A DNA stretch of 50,391 bases, from positions 1 through 50,391 of the forward strand of contig JAEVZU010000262.1 of assembly GCA_023392075.1 (NCBI GenBank), read 5' to 3'. The notes beneath the pieces were generated by a model. The model ran no database searches. It worked only from the letters and a program-made list of their open reading frames with translations, and had not been told where the DNA came from. The position numbers and the translations under genes are program-made. Of this stretch, positions 1-7,913 are shown piece by piece. The stretch comes from Bacillota bacterium. Lineage in GTDB: Bacteria > Bacillota > Clostridia > Acetivibrionales > DSM-1351. Numbering within the stretch: the first letter of the stretch is position 1; each line of letters begins with the position of its first letter.

Positions 1-528
1 CGTGAAGGCCGCGGGAGCCTGACGTTTCCGACAAAATTTGATATGGTAACTTCGTTGCTTAATCTTGATCACCGTGGAAAGACCATATTTCGCATGAGCG
101 TGAATCCCCAGGAAATAATAAGTCGCATAGAGATGGGCACTTCCCCATTGCCTGCAAGAATCCGTGCGCTAAACGACATGGCGGAGGCGGGATATCCGGT
201 GGGGCTGTTGATTGCACCCGTGATTCTTCTTCCGAATTGGAAGCGCCTGTACGGGGAACTGATAGAGTGCCTGGCAGACGAACTGAGCGACAAGGTTATG
301 CAAAATGGCTTTATAGAAATTATACTAATGACATACAGCTTCGTACAAAATGCTATTAACACAGAGGCTTTCCCGAATGCGGTACAGCTTTTCGACCGGG
401 AAACCATGACCGGACGTGGGCGTGGCAAATACTGCTATCGAAACGATATCCGTGCAGAAGCCGAGTGCTTTTTACGGGAAAAGCTTTCTAGGCAGTTAGG
501 AACTATGTCGATACTGTATATTTCATAA
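1..528 (+). CDS. splB: Spore photoproduct lyase, C-terminal part (5' end outside window)
   Basis: The reading frame is open from base 1, so the gene starts before the window; the first in-frame ATG at 43 is internal. The visible 175 residues match the C-terminal half of spore photoproduct lyase, a radical-SAM enzyme that reverses the thymine dimer 5-thyminyl-5,6-dihydrothymine in germinating spore DNA. Family-typical stretches include the TKFD-V-SLL-LDHRGKT-FR-SVN block, a PLPARI helix, and the YPVGLLIAPV and NWKRLYGELI segments, followed by the end segment with RGRGKYCYR. The N-terminal CxxxCxxC radical-SAM cluster lies outside. The gene supports a spore-forming Firmicute. It converges on the 5'-nucleotidase with only an 18-base gap, and no clear terminator was seen between them. 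Confidence 0.9.
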   Translation, partial: REGRGSLTFPTKFDMVTSLLNLDHRGKTIFRMSVNPQEIISRIEMGTSPLPARIRALNDMAEAGYPVGLLIAPVILLPNWKRLYGELIECLADELSDKVMQNGFIEIILMTYSFVQNAINTEAFPNAVQLFDRETMTGRGRGKYCYRNDIRAEAECFLREKLSRQLGTMSILYIS

Positions 529-546
529 CAATTTTCGAAAATTCCC

Positions 547-1464
547 TTACTTATCAGTACTACCAATTGACTGCTTATATGGAACTCTTGCAGCCGGGAC
601 TAACTTGGATGCAGGTTCTGTATGTACCGTTTGATCATCAAAGAAAATATTAGCACCAAAGGCCTTCAATACTTTGCTTTTTTCAATCCCACCTAAGAAA
701 AATGCTTCATCAATACGAACATCCCATGCCCTAAGCGTTCTGACAACACGCTCGTGAGCAGGCGCATTCCTGGCAGTTACAAGCGCCGTACGAATAGGAG
801 CTAATTCTTCAGGAAACCCTTTTTGAATGGTGGAAATAGTTTTCAAAAGTTTTGCAAAAGGCCCTTCTGGCAACGGATTTTGCGCGTTTCTTCTTTCGTG
901 CTCCGCAAACGCCAGCAACCCTTCGGTTTGAAAAATGTGCTCCGATTCGTCAGAGAAAATAACCGCATCTCCGTCAAAAGCTATTCTAATCTGTTGCACA
1001 TAATCCTCTGGGTTGATGGGCCATTCTGAATGTGAGCAGATAATACCGGCCGCGACATTTGCGTTAATTGCCTCTTGTACGTCTGATTCATTTGCAGATA
1101 AGAATAAATCTGTTTTGAAAGCATCCAAGTATGGTGAAATTGATTCACCCCCTACAAGGGCAGCTCTGCTAATATCAAGTCCATAGTGCTCTATAGATTT
1201 GAAAATTCGCAAACTTGTGTCCGCACTGTTTTTAGACATAACAATTATTTCTGTAAGATGCTGACCATCTGTATTGAGCCGATGAAGTGCTTTTATAAGA
1301 GGAAATGCTGTACCTGGCATTAAAACATCATTTTCATGTTCAATCTGATATTCAGAGTATGCTTTTAGACCTTCCTGTTCATATATTATATTCTCTCTTT
1401 CCAAATCGAACAAGGCACGAGAGGAGATTCCCACTACCAATTTATTATCTAAAGCAAGTGCCAT
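547..1464 (-). CDS. 5'-nucleotidase (cytosolic, PF06189-type)
   Basis: A 305-residue protein that matches the bacterial cytosolic 5'-nucleotidase family, HAD-fold enzymes that dephosphorylate nucleoside monophosphates. Visible family features are the N-terminal VVGISSRALFDLE block (catalytic position), MSKNSADTSLRIF, VGGESISPYL, LFLSANESDV, and near the C-terminus TALVTARNAPAHERV followed by DEAFFLGGIEKSKVL and IFFDDQ. Length and domain order are typical. The ATG at 1464 is preceded by GGAGAGAAGG at suitable spacing. It stands alone, converging on splB. Physiological substrate is not decidable from sequence. Confidence 0.88.
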   Translation of the reverse strand: MALALDNKLVVGISSRALFDLERENIIYEQEGLKAYSEYQIEHENDVLMPGTAFPLIKALHRLNTDGQHLTEIIVMSKNSADTSLRIFKSIEHYGLDISRAALVGGESISPYLDAFKTDLFLSANESDVQEAINANVAAGIICSHSEWPINPEDYVQQIRIAFDGDAVIFSDESEHIFQTEGLLAFAEHERRNAQNPLPEGPFAKLLKTISTIQKGFPEELAPIRTALVTARNAPAHERVVRTLRAWDVRIDEAFFLGGIEKSKVLKAFGANIFFDDQTVHTEPASKLVPAARVPYKQSIGSTDK

Positions 1465-1507
1465 ATTTGCAACCTTCTCTCCATCAACTAAAATTCCTAT
1501 TAGTGAT

Positions 1508-1537
1508 ATAATACGACCTTTTATGAGGTTTTAACAA
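1508..1537 (-). promoter_or_regulatory. Likely sigma-A promoter of the 5'-nucleotidase gene
   Basis: On the minus strand a TTGTTA (1537-1532) and a TATTAT (1513-1508) are 18 bases apart and about 45 bases upstream of the start codon. The -10 is good and the -35 moderate. Confidence 0.4.
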
Positions 1538-1629
1538 GTCTTTCATTTTATCTGATTATACCAAATGCCGCTGATACCATCAATGCAAATATGTTAGAAT
1601 GATGGTGAGTAAAGTTATAAATGGGGAAG

Positions 1630-1879
1630 AGAAGGAAGCTGGCATAAAGCCGGATGCATAGTTGTTTTAGCCGCTTCGGTGCTGGATTGTATGGTCGGAA
1701 GTATGGTCAATAATATATCTGGTATATCACTTACTTTTGCCTATACTGTTTTGTTATGCCCGGTAGTTTTGTATGGTTGTGTTGCTGGAAAAGATATGTG
1801 CCCTAAAGATTTCCCCAAAAAACACCGCCAACGTATTTCTACAGTTAAGCGGTTTTGTTTGGAGTTATGCTGCAAATAA
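1630..1879 (+). pseudogene. Degenerate holin-like remnant
   Basis: The stretch encodes a hydrophobic peptide without a clear start. The segment GCIVVLAASVLDCMVG followed by FAYTVLLCPVVL resembles the middle of clostridial phage/toxin-secretion holins, where a TVLLCPVVL helix is followed by an ENA-x-x-GAP region. After PVVL the frame appears to shift: the +1 frame continues with LLEKICALKISPK, which fits the expected continuation better than the original frame. No ribosome site or ATG precedes it. It is probably decayed phage DNA; the similarity is from memory, so confidence is low. Confidence 0.3.
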
Positions 1880-1910
1880 AATTTTTGCAGTTAGGTCAGT
1901 TATCGGCCAA

Positions 1911-2819
1911 TTAAGCCGCTTCGTTTTTACCCGGCGTCATTTTGCTGCCCGCATTTATTAACAATATAGCAGCTAAAACGATAAACGGAAGTCCGGCAAT
2001 AAGGCCGGTGATTGCCGGGCCAAGCAGCATATTATAGCTGCCTTTGATCAGATAAATCGGCAGCGCCGCGCCCGCATTAACCGTCGAATGTATCATGGCG
2101 GCTGGAATGGAGCTTTGCAGTTTGATTGATATAAAGCCTTCGATAATGCCAAGCACAATGCAAAAAACGATCATGGCCAGAATGCCGAGCCATGGATAGC
2201 CCCAATAGCCAGTTCCGTAATTATGGCCCATGACGATGATTGGCAAATGCCAGATTCCCCATATTGCCCCTGTAATAATTAAAGCAATCCTGTCAGATAA
2301 AAACATACGCAGTTTGGGGAGCAAATACCCTCGCCAGCCAAGCTCTTCCCCCATTGTTGGTATGATATTTACAATCGGGCCGATGACAACAAAAATCAGA
2401 ACCTGAACAATCAGCAGAGTGGATGCGGTAAGCCCCTGGCTACCACTTGAAGCTACCAGTTCGTTTAAAGCTGTAAGCTCCGGATCAAAGGAACCGGGGA
2501 AAATCAAAAAATAAACCGCTCCGCTCAGAAACAACAAGACTGTCGGGCCGAAGTACACAAGCAGATAATCTCTCATATGCCCCTTGAAGTGAGGGTGCAG
2601 ATACATATTCCCAAAACCTTCTTTTGTTATAAGCCGTGTTAATACGCTGCTTAGCGCGGGGACAAACATCGCTGCCATAGTGATTACCACGGCCAAACCG
2701 ATTCCGTAGGTCAGCCCGCAGATCGGTATCAATAAAAACACAATCCAAGCTATGACGATTGTAAGCGCAATGAATATAATCAGCCGTTTTTTTTCCGCCA
2801 ATTTCTCTTGTTCCATCAT
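1911..2819 (-). CDS. CPBP-family intramembrane metalloprotease (CAAX/Abi type)
   Basis: A 302-residue polytopic membrane protein of the CPBP family. The conserved motifs are in order: EELGWRGYLLP (paired Glu plus Arg), then GAIWGIWHLPII (second motif His), then HSTVNAG (third motif). About eight hydrophobic segments flank them. Family members cleave substrates within the membrane; bacterial ones are linked to peptide self-immunity or signalling, but the substrate here is unknown. The chosen ATG at 2819 is preceded by GGAGG seven bases upstream; a longer frame back to 2897 lacks a ribosome site. It is a monocistronic gene between two decayed mobile remnants. Confidence 0.85.
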   Translation of the reverse strand: MMEQEKLAEKKRLIIFIALTIVIAWIVFLLIPICGLTYGIGLAVVITMAAMFVPALSSVLTRLITKEGFGNMYLHPHFKGHMRDYLLVYFGPTVLLFLSGAVYFLIFPGSFDPELTALNELVASSGSQGLTASTLLIVQVLIFVVIGPIVNIIPTMGEELGWRGYLLPKLRMFLSDRIALIITGAIWGIWHLPIIVMGHNYGTGYWGYPWLGILAMIVFCIVLGIIEGFISIKLQSSIPAAMIHSTVNAGAALPIYLIKGSYNMLLGPAITGLIAGLPFIVLAAILLINAGSKMTPGKNEAA

Positions 2820-3120
2820 AACATTACCTCCTCGTATAAAAAGTTTTGTAAGGGTTTTTAAATATTTCTTCCAGGTATAACCCTTACGTTTTAACAAATA
2901 TTAACTGGAAAATATTTTGCTCTTTGATAACTGATTTCTTGCTATTGAACTTACCTAATGCTCGTGTACAATATAGTTAAGCTATTGAGGTCAGTTCTAT
3001 TCTCTCCTGTAGGACACTTTGTGTCACTTCTAAATTAGTCAGTTCCCCCGGCCTGATGTTAGCTTTAACCGCTGGGTGTGTTTCTCCCGAAGCCTTCTCC
3101 TGTATAGCAGTTCAAGGAGG

Positions 3121-3676
3121 CTCGTGCATAAGGCTTCCGGAGGTGATTTCATAAACACAAAAGGTAAAGGCCGGTTCGCAAACCCTGATGAAGTTGCCAA
3201 GGCTGTTCAAAAGTCAGCCAGAAGCTCATACCGTCTCCCCAAAACGGTTACTGACTCCGTTAATCAGGTTCTTGCTTGCAGCTCTTACAAGGAACAGCTC
3301 AAAATCTTTGACAAGGCCATTGAGGAGCAAGCGAAGCTCATTCCAAACACATTGACCTCGGTCAAAGGAATCGGACCGGTTTACTCTGCTGGGATCATAG
3401 CAGAAATTGGTGATATTCATCGTTTCAAGGATCAAGCAGCATTGGCTAAATTTGCGGGTATTGCCTGGACAAAGCACCAATCAGGTAATTTTACGGCTGC
3501 GAATACGCGATTAATCAAGCAACAGGTATCTGCGTTACTACATCATGGAAGCCACTAACCAAGTGAGATTGCACGATCACGAGTTAAAACGCTTCTACAA
3601 ACTAAAGTACAGCCAAACCCCGAAACCGCCGCATAAAAGAGCACTTGCATTAACTGCCAGAAAAAAGGAGAGTAAT
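3121..3676 (+). pseudogene. IS110-family transposase fragment, truncated and frameshifted
   Basis: The first part reads in one frame to about 3527 and carries the Transposase_20 signature of IS110 enzymes: SVKGIGPVYSAGIIAEIGDI, RFKDQAALAKFAGIAW, then the QSG motif with the expected serine. The homologous continuation (YLRYYIMEATNQVRLHDHE, then KRFYKLKY and PPHKRALALTARK) is in another frame from about 3530, so a small indel has broken the gene. The N-terminal DEDD catalytic half is missing and the C-terminus stops abruptly. It differs clearly in sequence from the intact IS110 copy at 21.5 kb, so it marks a separate, older insertion. Confidence 0.85.
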
Positions 3677-3832
3677 TTCCAATTGGCATTCCACTTCCTG
3701 ACATTTTTGTAAATTCAATTTGTCAGGTTTAAGAGGAGGTTTCCTTTTGCGTCCAAATAGGTTAAAATATCATCAAATTTACAAAACTTTTTTCCAATTT
3801 GCTCTTGACATTTTACCGCTGGACTAACTATA

Positions 3833-4942
3833 TTATTTGCAGTTGTTTTGAAGCTTTTCAGTTATACTCTGAAAATGCTGTTCATCTGATAGAATCGAGA
3901 ATGCCGGATTATTAACGATTACATCATACATGCTTTTTCTAATCATTTTTTCATTCCGGGGAAGATTCGTTCCCAGATCGAGCTTATCCAGCCAGTCGTC
4001 CAGAAGGTCAAAAAAAGCGTCGCCATGCAAGCATAAGGGATATATATTGCTTGTTACGATCCCGGTGTACTTTTGCAACATTTCAAGGGCCTTATCATGA
4101 TTTTTCTGAACAATATATCCCTGTGCGGCGGAAATATACAGGCCGACCAGGACGCTGGGATGCAGATGCCTCACATCAAACGTTTCCGCTATCACAAGTG
4201 AGCGCCGCAGTACCTCCTCGAATTTGGATGGGTCATCCGCACATAGCATAAGGTAAGCGGGGAAGAAATTGAACAGGACGACGATATCCTGAAAAATTCC
4301 AACCTGCAAAACGGATTTTGCCTCATCAGCGCGCCCCATCATTTGGTAAGCGGAAGCTAAAATCGATTCAGGGGGCAGCGCAGGCGCGACTGTTCCGTCA
4401 AGCAGTTCCAGCGCAGTATTGGGATTACCGGAAACGAGGCTGCACAGGGCCTCCATATACAAAGCCAGTCTGGTAATTGATACATCGTCGCATTCCTCTC
4501 TGACCCGGGTAAAAAGGACCTTAGCTTCCTCAGTCAAAGACGCCGATTTCTGCGGGTCCTTCAGCAATTCTATATGATTGATTATCAGTATCCCCATTTG
4601 CAGCAGCAATGGAAAGCATGAATAGTATTTTTTAATTATCCCTCGGCAGTTTTCCATCACAGAATCAAACGGTTTTGACGTAAAATCATCCGACAGGCTT
4701 TGGTACAGCTTTCGAATATCCTCTTTTGTCATCTGCGGCTTATAATCTATCAATTCGTCAACGCTGATGTTAAAGTACGCAGCCAGCTGCGGAAGAAAAG
4801 TAATATCGGGATAGCTTTGCCCCGTCTCCCATTTGGAAACCGATGCCTTGGACACTCCAATGTAATTTGAAAGCTCATCTTGAGTGATACCCTTTTCCTT
4901 ACGCCTATTTACAAGCACTTTTGCAATATTAATTTCCTCCAT
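3833..4942 (-). CDS. XRE-family transcriptional regulator with helical-repeat C-terminus
   Basis: A 369-residue protein. Residues 1-65 form a Cro/C1-type helix-turn-helix (RRKEKGITQDELSNYIGVSK, then SVSKWETGQSYPDITFLPQL and FNISVDELI). The remainder is alpha-helical with TPR-like repeats, as in clostridial regulators that sense a peptide or metabolite through the C-terminal domain. ATG 4942 is chosen because AGAGGTG lies six bases upstream; the in-frame GTG at 4951 overlaps that ribosome site. The neighbours are mobile remnants, so a target gene is not evident. Confidence 0.85.
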   Translation of the reverse strand: MEEINIAKVLVNRRKEKGITQDELSNYIGVSKASVSKWETGQSYPDITFLPQLAAYFNISVDELIDYKPQMTKEDIRKLYQSLSDDFTSKPFDSVMENCRGIIKKYYSCFPLLLQMGILIINHIELLKDPQKSASLTEEAKVLFTRVREECDDVSITRLALYMEALCSLVSGNPNTALELLDGTVAPALPPESILASAYQMMGRADEAKSVLQVGIFQDIVVLFNFFPAYLMLCADDPSKFEEVLRRSLVIAETFDVRHLHPSVLVGLYISAAQGYIVQKNHDKALEMLQKYTGIVTSNIYPLCLHGDAFFDLLDDWLDKLDLGTNLPRNEKMIRKSMYDVIVNNPAFSILSDEQHFQSITEKLQNNCK

Positions 4943-5103
4943 ATGAATCACCTCTGATTATATTTTAGTTGTCAGGCAGAAGAAAATCAATGGATTTGCA
5001 GTTGATAAAGGTTAAATAAATCAACCGTTGCGATACTTTTTATCGGAGCCGTTGTTATATCGCATAGATGGGGGTAAATATCACAGCAGACAGCTTAAAA
5101 AAA

Positions 5104-5150
5104 TAAAAAGCAACATGCCTGTTTAAATCCTTAGCACGTTGCTTTTTATT
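5104..5150. terminator. Stem-loop with A-run and T-run, bidirectional terminator-like
   Basis: AAAAAGCAAC (5104-5113) pairs with GTTGCTTTTT (5138-5147), preceded by an A-rich run and followed by TTATTTT. It abuts the tRNA-like repeat at 5153, so it may belong to the chromosome side of the old integration junction. Confidence 0.5.
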
Positions 5151-5152
5151 TT

Positions 5153-5188
5153 GTACGCCCGACCGATTCGAACGTGCGACCTGCGGTT
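5153..5188 (-). repeat. Displaced tRNA-Arg 3' half: putative attachment-site copy
   Basis: These 36 bases match positions 6093-6129 of the intact tRNA-Arg gene with a single one-base gap. They cover the 3' anticodon-stem strand through the T-arm and acceptor 3' strand to the discriminator. The 5' half of the tRNA is absent. This is the classical product of tyrosine-recombinase integration into a tRNA 3' end. Confidence 0.8.
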
Positions 5189-5203
5189 ACGACCAAGCTA
5201 CCA

Positions 5204-5365
5204 ATGATTTTAACTCCTAAGGACGTACAGAACCTATCAGATTGGCCAAAAAACCAGACATATGGGTTATTTCGCAGCAAATCATTTCCATCAGAAAGAA
5301 TAAAGGGCAAATACATTATACCGAAACAACAATTTTTGAAATGGTTGGGCGAACATGACAAGTAG
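5204..5365 (+). CDS. Small Xis-like helix-turn-helix protein (relic excisionase candidate)
   Basis: A 53-residue protein, MILTPKDVQNLSDW then NQTYGLFRSKSFPSERI and YIIPKQQFLKWLGE. The order (recognition helix with LTPKDVQ-L, a wing with FPS-RIKGKY, and a C-terminal helix ending KWL) matches small MerR/excisionase-like proteins of integrative elements. It begins 15 bases inside the junction next to the tRNA-like repeat and has no convincing ribosome site, so it may no longer be expressed. A longer frame reaching back into the repeat exists but is not preferred. Confidence 0.6.
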   Translation: MILTPKDVQNLSDWPKNQTYGLFRSKSFPSERIKGKYIIPKQQFLKWLGEHDK

Positions 5366-5733
5366 GGGGACGAAAAATCATCCTCCCCTGGGGATGGAGA
5401 AAAAACTCTGTCCCATATCAATGGTGATTTCGTGATCCTGAACGTCTACAGAGTTGCCTTGAGCTGTGTGGACTTTTATACACAGAGCTCCAAAATGCTG
5501 TTTTCAGGGTCACGATAATATGGGGGATACCTTAAAATAAATACCATCAAATCGTGTACGGATGATGGACAGCAAGGCGTATCTTCCATCAAAACAATGC
5601 GGTAGAATCGACGGAAGTCATTTGTAGTAAATCTTTCGTGTAAATACATCCAGATAAACTGCTAAATATAGAAAACCTTTAAATATCTTCTGAACTCTAG
5701 TAGTACGTTTTACAAACTTATTAACAGGAGAAG
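5366..5733. other. Gene-free stretch within the integrated-element relic
   Basis: Apart from the hairpin at 5431-5514 nothing coding is supported here. A 25-codon open stretch on the minus strand around 5515-5590 (ending IYFKVSPILS) has no start signal and no assignable family. Confidence 0.4.
5431..5514. repeat. Extended imperfect hairpin inside the att-bounded relic
   Basis: CGTGATCCTGAA (5431-5442) pairs with TTCAGGGTCACG (5503-5514) with one G-U. An inner stem GAGCT/AGCTC and GTGT/ACAC follows near 5461-5490. No coding frame covers it. It could be a structured RNA, a replication or transfer site, or a small non-autonomous element. Confidence 0.5.
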
Positions 5734-5949
5734 CTATTGTATGGTGCTCCTATAAATCTTTTTGTTATATGTTGCAGGTGATTTGTTACTACGTGATGAG
5801 AAGAATAACATTAACTTTTCCTTTAGTGAGTCAAGGTCAAGAGTTTCTACCTCCATGACATTTTGAAAACTCTTAAATGTTCTTTGGTAATCGCTTATAG
5901 TGCGTTCTGACATTCCTTGAGCCTGCTTGAGAAAAATGAAATGCTCCAT
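5734..5949 (-). pseudogene. Tyrosine recombinase (integrase), N-terminal domain only
   Basis: A 71-residue frame beginning MEHFIFLKQAQGMSERTI. The segments SERTISDYQRTFKSF and SPATYNKKI match the SAM-like core-binding N-terminal domain of phage/transposon integrases. The catalytic domain with the R-H-R-Y residues is absent, because the frame stops after about 70 residues. With the tRNA repeat on one side and the intact tRNA-Arg on the other it forms the remains of an integrated element. No ribosome site of quality was seen. Confidence 0.65.
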
Positions 5950-6021
5950 AGTGTCTGATAGTTTTAGTCTGGTTTCATAATTTGCTTTTAATAGCTGTTT
6001 TCAAGGCATTAAAAAACCCTC

Positions 6022-6045
6022 CTTAACTTTTTAGTTAAGAAAGGT
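6022..6045. repeat. Short perfect hairpin near the tRNA-Arg
   Basis: CTTAACT (6022-6028) and AGTTAAG (6033-6039) form a small stem with TTTT in the loop, extendable by CC/GG with a bulge. Function not assigned. Confidence 0.4.
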
Positions 6046-6057
6046 AGTCTGAAGGTT

Positions 6058-6085
6058 GAGTTTCAAGTAAAAATCCTTGAAACTC
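6058..6085. repeat. 10-bp perfect hairpin downstream of tRNA-Arg
   Basis: GAGTTTCAAG (6058-6067) and CTTGAAACTC (6076-6085) pair perfectly. It sits six bases past the tRNA 3' end on the minus strand and may aid 3' end formation, but lacks a clear U-run. Confidence 0.45.
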
Positions 6086-6090
6086 AGTAG

Positions 6091-6167
6091 TGGTACGCCC
6101 GACACGATTCGAACGTGCGACCTGCGGTTTAGGAAACCGACGCTCTATCCTACTGAGCTACGGGCGC
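6091..6167 (-). tRNA. tRNA-Arg (anticodon CCU), CCA encoded
   Basis: Read on the minus strand from 6167. The acceptor GCGCCCG pairs with CGGGCGT (first pair G-U), the D stem GCTC/GAGC, the anticodon stem CGGT/ACCG with loop TTCCTAA giving anticodon CCT, and the T stem GCACG/CGTGT around TTCGAAT. The discriminator is A (6094) and CCA is encoded (6093-6091). It reads AGG codons. Its 3' half served as an integration target, as shown by the partial copy at 5153-5188. Confidence 0.95.
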
Positions 6168-6513
6168 GTATAATAAGTTTCCGACGTTTTTAAATTATAT
6201 CATGAATGGTGAAAAAGTCAACGGGTTAAGAGATAATTCTGAATTTTACTCGTATTCTGGATCAGCAGGCAAAGTAAATAAAGCTGCTCATTTTAATCAA
6301 AAACTGTATTTAACAATGTACAACAGTTGCAAACAGCCCGATTGTAGGACCTATGGAATATAGAGAAATGATATTATTTTATCCCGAAGCCTATTCCTAA
6401 TTGTTTAGGAATGGAGACTTAATTTTCCCATATCATATAGAACTTGTAAGAACCAAGGTGTAAATTTAAGAGGAAACTTAAAAACAAAAATCGCAGAAAG
6501 GATGACTCCAATT
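6168..6513. other. Intergenic region between tRNA-Arg and the DUF5050-type gene
   Basis: AT-rich, no ORF. A small hairpin ATTCCTAA/TTTAGGAAT lies near 6393-6411, within the likely leader of the downstream gene. No confident promoter could be assigned. Confidence 0.4.
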
Positions 6514-7833
6514 TTGACTAAATTGAATTCTTTAATTAAATGTACTTCATGTATAATTATTGCATTGGCATTAGTATTTACCGGTGCAGGGCTTACAAAA
6601 AGCAAAGAGGGAATCTTACCTTCACTGGAAATTCTTAATAAAGCTTCTGCAGCTTCTGATACTGCATATGCCTATTATGTATCAAACAGTGTTTTATACC
6701 GGGTAAAGAATGACGGAACGGGCAACCAAAAATTATTAAATAACTTTTATGGTGTAAACTTGAAGGTTGCAGGTAACTACCTGTACTATATGTATGATGA
6801 AAAATCCTCCACATTTTTAAGCCTGCCGCTGGATGGGTCGGCTGCCATGCCAACCCGCTTTATTGATGCACGCATAGTATACTATGACACAGACGGTACC
6901 AACATTTACTATATGAATGACGAGGGTGAGATCTACAGATCACCTGCAAATGCCACTGCCAAAGAGGCTAAGCTTGTAGCTGATATGGCAGATACAAATT
7001 ATCCGAGTTTTTCAATAATAAACGGCAAAATTTACTACAATGCATTGAAAAACGGAAGAACAAGCTGGGTAGCCTCAAAGGCGGCAGACGGCAGCGGGCA
7101 GGTTCAGTGGATTGCTTCAGGTGCATTCCCTGACTCCTGGTATGTACATAAGGACAATACCAATGTCTATATGATGGTTAACTCCAAGCCTGAGGAAAAG
7201 TATTCAACCAACAGTATGTTATTGTATTCAATACCTCAAAAGAGCGGAGCGGCAAAAGCATTAAATTCAAAGGCTCCACTTGATGTAAATGCGGTATATT
7301 CAGGAATGTGGACAAATAATTATTTTGTTTATAATAAGGATGTAAAATATGGCTCGGATGAGTGGGATTATTCAAAAGCTAAAGGATACGCTATTGACCT
7401 GAAAGGAAAGAGTATTCAGCTGCACACCACGGGAATTATTGAAATAGCCGACTGCGGAACCGATAAACTGGCCTTCGTAGATTCAGATTACAAGGGGTTT
7501 GTGGGTACCATTTCAGCTGGCAAGGTTTCCAAAAAAGACCTAAACATAAAAAATGCCGGATATGCCAGAGATCTGAAAAGCGGAAGTGAAATAGGACCAA
7601 CGGCTTTCTTTGCTCAGGGCGGCGGATACATACTTCAGCCCGACTTGTCTTTGAAAAAAGTTGTGGGTGAAGAATGGCAGGAATGCATGTACGATGATGC
7701 CGTCGATGGACTTTTTTATATAAATGCCGGGGATAATCTGAGGTTATATTATCTGGGAGCTGACGGAAGCACCAACATCAAGCTTTCCGATGAAAAGAAA
7801 GTAACCGGGATTGTGTTAATATCAAAATATTGA
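6514..7833 (+). CDS. Secreted DUF5050-type beta-propeller protein
   Basis: About 439 residues. An N-terminal hydrophobic signal segment (KCTSCIIIALALVFTGAG) is followed by repeated units of the kind YYVSNSVLYRVKNDGTG, LYYMYDEKSSTFLSLPLDGS, IYYMNDEGEIYRS and LYYLGADGSTNIKLS. This is the repeat pattern of the DUF5050 (LRP1/nidogen-like six-bladed propeller) family found on clostridial cell surfaces. No enzymatic motif is visible; a binding or scaffolding role outside the cell is inferred. The start is uncertain: the ATG at 6502 directly abuts AGAAAGG, whereas the TTG at 6514 has proper spacing and is preferred. Confidence 0.75.
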   Translation: MTKLNSLIKCTSCIIIALALVFTGAGLTKSKEGILPSLEILNKASAASDTAYAYYVSNSVLYRVKNDGTGNQKLLNNFYGVNLKVAGNYLYYMYDEKSSTFLSLPLDGSAAMPTRFIDARIVYYDTDGTNIYYMNDEGEIYRSPANATAKEAKLVADMADTNYPSFSIINGKIYYNALKNGRTSWVASKAADGSGQVQWIASGAFPDSWYVHKDNTNVYMMVNSKPEEKYSTNSMLLYSIPQKSGAAKALNSKAPLDVNAVYSGMWTNNYFVYNKDVKYGSDEWDYSKAKGYAIDLKGKSIQLHTTGIIEIADCGTDKLAFVDSDYKGFVGTISAGKVSKKDLNIKNAGYARDLKSGSEIGPTAFFAQGGGYILQPDLSLKKVVGEEWQECMYDDAVDGLFYINAGDNLRLYYLGADGSTNIKLSDEKKVTGIVLISKY

Positions 7834-7867
7834 TTTTCGATTATATACTAAAATAATTTATAATACT

Positions 7868-7904
7868 AATCCCAATACCTCTCCGTACGGTATTGGGATT
7901 TTGT
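7868..7904. terminator. Bidirectional terminator between convergent genes
   Basis: AATCCCAATACC (7868-7879) pairs perfectly with GGTATTGGGATT (7889-7900), followed by TTTG. It separates the DUF5050-type gene from the convergent zinc-ribbon gene. Confidence 0.8.
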
Positions 7905-7913
7905 CATTTATAG

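Noticed and set aside
1679..1879. 66-residue plus-strand ORF as a functional gene
   Set aside because: No ribosome site, a start inside a longer degenerate stretch and an apparent frameshift; listed as a holin-like remnant instead.
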